Source: J088 sp003695505 [NCBI: Candidatus Dadabacteria bacterium]
Lineage (GTDB): Bacteria; J088
Direction of reading: 5' to 3'
DNA: 12,613 nucleotides
NCBI GenBank assembly: GCA_003695505.1
Contig: RFIY01000257.1
Coordinates: forward strand, 1-12,613
Shown one piece after another: positions 11,401 through 12,613 of this stretch (position 1 is the first letter of the stretch; every line of letters starts with the position of its first letter). The position numbers and the translations under genes were made by a program. Under the pieces are notes generated by a model. It did not search any database. It saw only the letters and a list, made by a program, of their open reading frames with translations, and was not told where the DNA came from.

Positions 11401-11715
11401 CGTGCCGGACAATGCACCCAGCGTCGCCGTATAGCGGCCATCATCGAGAAAGGCAGGGCGCCAGACCGGTGCCCACGCAACCTGCCCCACCACCGGCGCG
11501 TCATCGCCGTCTTTGCGCTTCTTATGATGCTTCTTCTTGTGCCCAGAACCAGGCTTGGCGTGCTCTTTGTCAATTTTTTGCGCCGGTTCCGCGATCTGGA
11601 TCAGCCGATCGGCAACGGTATCGGACGCCGCAAATGGCCGAAACTCGAGGACGTTCACGACAACCCATTGGCGCCAATGAGACTTGTCGCGGCCATCCCG
11701 TCCACGCCTGGTCAC
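1285..11715 (-). CDS. Giant multidomain secreted/surface protein (Ig-like, FG-GAP, DNRLRE), 3476-codon open frame; true N-terminus lies upstream in another frame
   Basis: Residues are numbered from the GTG at 11715. Domains in order are: basic/acidic low complexity 56-173; Ig-like about 237-329; ZU5-like about 334-455 (GTRIEVPPGAL); cadherin-like about 482-562 (PPGFRGTDRFSYRASDG); LamG-like about 582-790; four two-Cys Ig-like repeats about 916-1242 (D.AGN, W.VD..PP); seven FG-GAP repeats about 1260-1690; two Ig-like repeats about 1821-1987; DNRLRE 1 about 1987-2176; cadherin-like about 2183-2273; DNRLRE 2 about 2276-2459; a further cadherin-like stretch about 2476-2556; three Ig-like repeats about 2559-2826; and the C-terminal module 3094-3476. 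These modules are typical of adhesins and extracellular matrix proteins. The GTG start has no signal peptide and no clear ribosome site, and the frame is open back to 11859, so it is not the natural start. The frame ahead of the C-run (ATG 11905) supplies the signal peptide; a one-base change would give 3539 residues. No LPXTG, PEP-CTERM, autotransporter barrel or RTX repeats are visible. Confidence 0.93.
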   Translation of the reverse strand: MTRRGRDGRDKSHWRQWVVVNVLEFRPFAASDTVADRLIQIAEPAQKIDKEHAKPGSGHKKKHHKKRKDGDDAPVVGQVAWAPVWRPAFLDDGRYTATLGALSGTLKKRGVDLGDLARRLIPAVIAFGPRPHPQHNDKLGRIELRIGDDDDDDDDDDRGHKSGDRSDDDDGDDRAVVRVRFEGQPDVTAAFAARYATLLQDLRGVLTKRAGTGEWVFDIEAFLPARTVADDLWIDRVPPAFLYTAPRDRSVHRDQFTTISARWTDTGSGVAAGAVELIVDGQAVAATPASDQVVFTPQIGWSEDRHTWSLRIRDRAGNAATVADRAWYTSPHPGAALIRPDLGGVVTVTDASSALYGTRIEVPPGALTVETVLFIDEDVLKPPIWPVANPVAPVATLFGPIGTRFRTPATIVMPYDPAQLVRPANDANVKIYVFDESGRWRVLPETVVDPAAQVATADVVELIDPIVATPPDRAPLARGKFASVPDARLRTLALDVDEPDGQQLFLTLEQPPIRASVTLDAATRTYTVVFPPGFRGTDRFSYRASDGVLWSPPVTEVIEVRDPDGYDAVTGAQPLSLVAAPRRQFADDFDRTALGFPWRIARSATAMTASLAGGRLSFDSGSAAGAVSAMVPLAEIDAANFSLSFELILGRGAVAPYWFRTAIAAAAATSGSLFRFEFGQPEDGAPYLALQQIDPVSSFTLREARTAFTSRGNLAGRLLTLALQFDVATSTLQAGLEGLPGQGGNRVSLALPGITLPNRASFAFSAGTPSGAGRASVLIDSLTSTMRLPVFRLANGAQQHGGVAFAAALDGDVGPAVNLILPDQPPQVAREPIGLVLADGRSDLGLALVRDPGMGALTILTPQPITDRVAEALPMATVDALLPGLLIAQGVGKDFLVRYPGASHLLDTSLVRVPRVYDNRLTVQVAYAVPDSNAVGLCRLDQGAEWVCGTPVELTGLADGPHQLSVQAVNVVGRQGPATRVTWVQDTTAPAVAVEAPPAVTSSLTVAIPFSANEPVTTTCRFNGVAVAPSCRASVTVTASGDGPQLLRIVATDRAGNTTIKDVAWVVDTMPPAVTFAASPSRYTRQTSGVVRFAASEPVTYFCAFGAADLQACPDTVTWQQVADGTVRLTVSAIDAAGNRSAPAVTAWTVDRTPPVVHLAASPPNPAGLVDTDEVSVWFSYSEPATAQCTADQQAPIACVPGDAVTASGAGLHRVAIVATDRAGNQSEPALLAWIRDDPERGPSGVPEPHPGFSPVSLTFAAMAGEPPFAPRAGVQIWEAPGPFDGARRGTNVLDVMPDLDFDGRPEFIAVDRKPGFLSGTRQLVVLSGATGEELLRILPDESSFGTSAVGRQLGDVDGDGIADLAVGAPGANNVAGRVDLYSGADGTRIARIDGDERTLGLGFSLSAGDYTDDGIGDIASYNGSNQLVVIDGATRQIAYTLLLAGNTVEAPPFLFFESNWVRTIPDLDFDGAPDILVPAFAQSVSEPLHVAIVSGRDGDVFTTIDLTGMDPLIGFASPGDSNGDGVADIAIASSPFALFDGSGNFDVTAATAARGRLRLISGFDHRTLFDIEIPTANGLNYELENGGDLDGDGVDDLLVSVLTLHGTPPVDFTVGSVYGYSGKNGTLIYRVDAPRMPGPATESGSLFFGKQVVPAGDLDLDGTPDIVVSSPLANVYGEQNGNVIAFATVPTPPIGRYLASFSPFRIGDALYANGLVTAPATVFLTQNVSPIDVTADNTMVPADGETDYNVVLLRAPLPGSAPSVRFTAITDFDASFFAAISEVQVDAFLPAVYRARGFGHDYQIVLPPDPTTRVVIVGAPARVTNVATATFRFATTLTAPVYLCSLDDAAYVTCAAEAVFPGLGDGAHVLRVFAVSDGDPGNTLVPAEYHWTVDTVSPDTLLLEAPANPSATSEATFRFAANEPEANLECQFDSFVWQQCASPMFRTNLVGGAHFFAVRARDEAGNVDPSPATYAWDIQATRTVVLTELADTYVDATAPDRNFGGKELLRIGDERLALIRFALPASVSADSLLRATLELTADTRLVSVFPAELRVHEMRANWAEFGATWNCGYDAALSQSPVPVTEGCLLPWSFTDVTNSPFRPAATAVTAIQSRSAAAALRIDVTASLRGMFAGNVPSYGWALRLGPAATTDDVLRIPSREGVAGQRPRLILEFDATNNRPPVAWSALRAVTQGETLVGALRGTDPDGDPLSYVLVAPPDHGNLSLERDTGAFVFVPEPGFYGRTTAYFRVSDGFLSSAVRRLTITVVPPGLIESTTISAAADTWVDSAAPDTNHGSEPLQAGVVPGTATVAAQRLLLRFDPATFADLMQGGTVTAARLRLHPDLPRTLRGKEHLTLSLHRLRTSWQEYGATWNCAAAPCRSWTMDGAAGPLPFDPQPTGMLDWGGKGTVEFDVSADVAQIADGEPHHGWLLRVVDELAPSIVRFQSREGNRPPELILDVLPSRHRAVAIDTAVRILPNQTTDVTLAGFDAYGDAVTFAILGTLPGTRIEAFDPQYGTLTLTPPHDLSETSLPVTFAVFSASGDFTTAELTVQIAPFVRTFIDVVPPNRTDSEYAVFEFRADVNGSRFACSVDDEPFAYCTSPFPTWVNGSGLHVFRVRAIDPVGNIDEEGAVYTWQIVTPPDTILDISGTRVAADSTTAVVAFFSDDPDATFECSKNGAAWQPCQSGVVVSLTDVIGDFAFEIRAVNAFGMIDDTPAVFSGIVHNPPRTTILNHTAEEVDDDPDVKFWFAADQAPVRFTCTLRKGGTVVQIDEACTSPKSYGGLHNGDYEFNVRAVNTSSGTTEAVGAKVLWAVAADPIGVALSGVPPTSQLPGQAPSFEISLLRNPASGGACDALRQYAIDNTPSKYTALAPPELWYDTLGADYECRHWPFEKYVKEAVLARCEDPNGLGRDYLIETGVCGFLAVVYLYIVVDQGFIKPLSPYLPPIIPTPDLLNALKFIRFGPYASIQRGQDLAYEISVYVRADADWVGFVIDDTDVGNDQLTCTVDGEVGASRTCEGLDGQRLGLFNADTELILQEKRNGSYWHPPGVRRAVLGDHAVLTFTIPPWQVGKNRYQIRVGRSTPREQGKWQEFVIDEAQLRTIGAGFQDDHVTLRVPGVPITVADCEAGNPVEYSFCVDADGDYLLDAWENIAMYMARPVIEFDEKEDGVHNFNVPYSETAGRLKINSYVLASYGRVYWLPKDRYNDLRIHYRIMQSRDYGRGAGGGGHNGDTSMFGYRLRQVSNTSAMVWALVSRGHQFTGVGDNRDPETWNLAPGEGEWHDTLDTWFVFFESGNAPNGGGKHGTWALRCDGVKGARYNCSANGVPYDQLVSRFRVRPPVVNVGEPYGAQSPEFGMIPPIRDVVGNVYSTAFPDRSYTQDFPAARPLVHDLGHYLWHAGIAGMRPFKDVVAGRWFWGAAEGFPGEYVWNKSKAQTDPNPEKYKFCGGRKSCNGDSPKTPGESLSNFQRFEP
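1988..2438 (-). repeat. Direct repeat, intact copy within the giant gene (partner at about 1-488)
   Basis: This segment and the left-edge segment lie in the same orientation at an offset of 1950 bases. A 61-nt block is identical (258-318 versus 2208-2268). Over 258-480 versus 2208-2430 I count 21 mismatches in 223 ungapped positions. Between 1988 and about 2207 the similarity is patchy with indels and visible mainly at protein level. Confidence 0.85.
4339..5757 (-). other. Pair of DNRLRE/CBM96-like domains flanking a cadherin-like domain
   Basis: The first copy is residues about 1987-2176 (ADTYVDATAPDRNFGGKE, then AEFGATWNC and RPRLILEF). The second is residues about 2276-2459 (ADTWVDSAAPDTNHGSE, then QEYGATWNC and RPPELILDV). 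These are the hallmark positions of the DNRLRE family of secreted carbohydrate-binding-like domains: A-D-x-[YW]-V-D near the start, W-x-x-x-G-A-T-W-N-C in the middle, and a closing L-I-L-[ED] strand. Between them, residues about 2183-2273 read as a cadherin-like repeat (DPDGDPLSYVL, GFYGRTTAYFRVSDG). Confidence 0.78.
6646..7938 (-). other. Seven-repeat FG-GAP (integrin-alpha-like) beta-propeller region of the giant protein
   Basis: Residues about 1260-1690 contain exactly seven evenly spaced Ca-binding loops: DLDFDGRPEF (from residue 1299), DVDGDGIADL, DYTDDGIGDI, DLDFDGAPDI, DSNGDGVADI, DLDGDGVDDL and DLDLDGTPDI (from residue 1658). The second repeat has the fuller FG-GAP form with GDVDGDGIADLAVGAPG. 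Seven repeats are the number expected for one closed seven-bladed propeller. In known proteins such propellers mediate Ca-dependent, extracellular protein or glycan contacts. Confidence 0.88.
11197..11550 (-). other. Basic then poly-aspartate low-complexity stretch near the giant protein's N-terminus
   Basis: Residues 60-68 are a Lys/His/Arg block (KKKHHKKRK). Residues 148-157 are ten consecutive Asp, and residues 167-173 are DDDDGDD. The Asp run is encoded by mixed GAT/GAC codons at 11245-11274. The stretch is presumably flexible, and cation binding by the Asp runs is plausible. Confidence 0.8.
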
Positions 11716-11779
11716 CGTCTCAGATATCGAGAACGCAGCCTGATTGCGGGCGCGCGCATCGGGGTTGAACGCCGGACTG

Positions 11780-11905
11780 TCAACAGATACCGAAGTCAGG
11801 TCGATGAGGGGGGGGGGTAGAACGATGTTTCGGGTCGGCGCGCACCTGAACCGCCGCGATCACAGTGACCGCCAGCACCGCGAATACCCACCGTCTATAG
11901 AGCAT
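11780..11905 (-). CDS. Signal-peptide leader frame of the giant protein, separated from it by a C-homopolymer frameshift
   Basis: The ATG at 11905-11903 has GGGAGG five bases upstream. It opens a 41-codon frame starting MLYRRWVFAVLAVTVIAA, then VQVRA and DPKHRS. This is a classic Sec signal peptide: two arginines, a hydrophobic core, and a V-R-A cleavage site before Asp24. The frame then enters a run of ten C (11808-11817), reads out-of-frame residues and stops at TGA 11782-11780. The giant frame overlaps it, being open from 11859. Removing one C (nine instead of ten) fuses signal peptide, PPP linker and the continuation LIDLTSVSVDSPAFNPDARA into the giant protein with no stop. The alternative, an independent 41-residue peptide, is unlikely given the perfect fit as the missing N-terminus. 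Confidence 0.85.
   Translation of the reverse strand: MLYRRWVFAVLAVTVIAAVQVRADPKHRSTPPPHRPDFGIC
11808..11817 (-). repeat. C10 homopolymer tract at the signal peptide/mature junction of the giant gene
   Basis: Ten consecutive G on the plus strand (C on the coding strand) lie six codons after the predicted signal-peptide cleavage site. Nine or twelve C would join the leader frame to the giant frame; ten puts them out of register by one base. Such tracts inside 5' coding ends are typical of slipped-strand contingency loci in surface-protein genes. They are also typical sites of sequencing miscounts. Confidence 0.85.
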
Positions 11906-11910
11906 CACCG

Positions 11911-11916
11911 CCTCCC
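11911..11916 (-). promoter_or_regulatory. Shine-Dalgarno site (GGGAGG) for the ATG at 11905
   Basis: On the minus strand GGGAGG is followed by five bases (CGGTG) and then ATG. This near-perfect match is what makes 11905, and not the GTG at 11715, the credible start of the giant protein. Confidence 0.75.
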
Positions 11917-12070
11917 ATCCCACAGCCTCCCCACTCACCCGCGCAAATAGCTAAACAGATTTTTGATGCTGCTGCAAACGCAGCTTCAGGCCGTCATACA
12001 AACCGCACGGCTTCGATCTTCCGCGGTAGCGGAGCTTGCGTCGACTGAAGTCGATGACCTGCCTTCATCC

Positions 12071-12151
12071 GTCATGCCGGACTCGATCCGGCATCCACAC
12101 CCTGCCGCGGATGGATCCCGGATATCCGTCTGCGACGGATTCCGGGATGAC
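12071..12151. repeat. REP/MITE-like paired inverted-repeat element
   Basis: The element is bounded by GTCAT and ATGAC. It holds two hairpins: ATGCCGGA-CTCGA-TCCGGCAT at 12074-12094, and a longer one at 12115-12148 with arms ATCCCGGA/TCCGGGAT around ATCCGTC-TGC-GACGGAT and one bulged base. This outline (GTCAT, CCGGA hairpins, GGATGAC) is typical of short dispersed intergenic repeats in proteobacteria. No copy elsewhere in the window was seen. Confidence 0.7.
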
Positions 12152-12314
12152 TCGCGTCGGAAAATGGCGGAAATAGCAAAAGGGGTCAAGTCTTGAATTT
12201 TGCATGTTTCGTCGCCCCGGATCCGGTCCGGCGCCATTCGGTACGATAAGAATCCGGATCCGAATCCCACCGCGCTTAACCATTTGGTAAACTATCTCCG
12301 CTGGAGGCAGCCCG

Positions 12315-12613
12315 ATGCGACAACTCGACCGCAAACGAATCAGGGCCCGCTACGGGCCGTGGGCGCTCGTTGCCGGTGCGTCCGAGGGCATCGGCCGCGC
12401 CTTTTCAGAGCAACTGGCCGCCGCGGGCCTGAACGTGGTGCTGACGGCCCGCCGTGAGGGGCCGCTGACGAGCCTGGCCACCGAACTCGAACAGCGCTTC
12501 GGCATTCACGCCCATCCCGTTGCGATCGACCTGGCCCGTCCCGATCTCGACACCGCGATTCGTACCGCCGTCGGCGACCGCGACATCGGTCTGCTGGTCT
12601 ACAACGCGTGCTA
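12315..12613 (+). CDS. Short-chain dehydrogenase/reductase (SDR), 5' part only
   Basis: The ATG at 12315 has GGAGG at 12303-12307, seven bases upstream. The 99 visible codons form the N-terminal Rossmann half of a classical SDR. The cofactor glycine motif is GASEGIG at residues 21-27, following the first beta-strand WALVA. Beta-strand 2 ends LTARR, and Arg46/Arg47 there suggest preference for NADP(H). An Asp in AIDLARPD is the usual adenine-ring contact. LLVYNAC at the right edge stands in the NNAG position, with Tyr and Cys replacing Asn and Gly. The catalytic Ser-Tyr-Lys part lies outside the window, so the substrate cannot be inferred. It is transcribed divergently from the giant gene and is probably unrelated housekeeping or lipid metabolism. 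Confidence 0.9.
   Translation, partial: MRQLDRKRIRARYGPWALVAGASEGIGRAFSEQLAAAGLNVVLTARREGPLTSLATELEQRFGIHAHPVAIDLARPDLDTAIRTAVGDRDIGLLVYNAC

Larger units (their letters stand above)
11906..12314. other. Divergent intergenic region between the giant gene and the dehydrogenase gene
   Basis: These 409 bases hold no convincing gene. Short open frames here are interrupted or cover the inverted-repeat element. It contains the ribosome sites of both flanking genes, the paired-hairpin repeat at 12071-12151, a 6-bp-arm hairpin at 12041-12054 (TCGACT/AGTCGA), and an 11-base palindrome at 12186-12196 (TCAAGTCTTGA). No confident sigma-70 promoter pair is seen on either strand, although both genes presumably start transcription here. 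Confidence 0.6.

Noticed and set aside
11713-11715. GTG at 11715 as the real start of the giant protein
   Set aside because: No signal peptide, no clear ribosome site, and the frame stays open for 48 more codons upstream to the C-run that joins the signal-peptide frame.
10960-11820. Plus-strand open frame of 286 codons opposite the giant gene's N-terminus
   Set aside because: Antisense shadow; its Val/Ile-rich stretch is simply the complement of the Asp/His-coding repeats.
11971-11984. GCTGC-AAAC-GCAGC hairpin near the giant gene's 5' side as a terminator
   Set aside because: The stem is only five base pairs, and no T-run follows it on either strand in the right direction.
11963-12270. Short open frames on both strands in the intergenic region
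   Set aside because: They run through the inverted-repeat element, have no ribosome sites and give low-complexity products without signals of coding.

Overview
This is a high-GC window, mostly 65-70% by hand counts on sampled lines. It looks like a Gram-negative, probably proteobacterial, chromosome: there is a lipobox lipoprotein, strong GGAGG ribosome binding sites, a classical short-chain dehydrogenase and a REP-like inverted-repeat element. I cannot name the genus.

One gene on the minus strand fills about 84% of the window. It encodes a giant, multidomain, apparently secreted protein. The continuous open frame (11715 down to 1285) is 3476 codons and has only a poor GTG start. A far better start, ATG at 11905 with a GGGAGG site and a textbook Sec signal peptide, lies just upstream in another frame. 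A run of ten C separates the two frames. With nine C they would fuse into a 3539-residue preprotein. The gene as sequenced is therefore off, a sequencing error, or read by frameshifting. The mature protein is a string of adhesin-type modules. In order they are a Lys/His-rich and poly-Asp N-terminus, an Ig-like domain, a ZU5-like segment, a cadherin-like domain, a LamG-like segment, four two-cysteine Ig-like repeats, a seven-repeat FG-GAP beta-propeller, two more Ig-like repeats, two DNRLRE/CBM96-like domains separated by a cadherin-like domain, three more Ig-like repeats, and a 383-residue C-terminal module.

Two small exported-protein genes follow in an overlapping operon: a 105-residue protein (ATGA overlap) and a 154-residue lipoprotein (TTGA overlap, TTG start). 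Immediately after them, at the left edge, is a second copy of the beginning of the giant protein's C-terminal module. It has no start codon or signal peptide of its own, and a stop codon sits right before it. It matches at about 91% over 223 nt and then diverges. A long carrier, a C-terminal module, small exported partners and then an orphan module together resemble polymorphic-toxin or tip-exchange loci. That functional reading is inference only. Base composition falls to about 45-55% GC on many lines over the C-terminal part and the small genes, which fits a swapped module.

On the right, about 410 nt of divergent intergenic DNA carries a REP/MITE-like paired-hairpin element. It precedes the 5' part of a plus-strand short-chain dehydrogenase that runs off the window.
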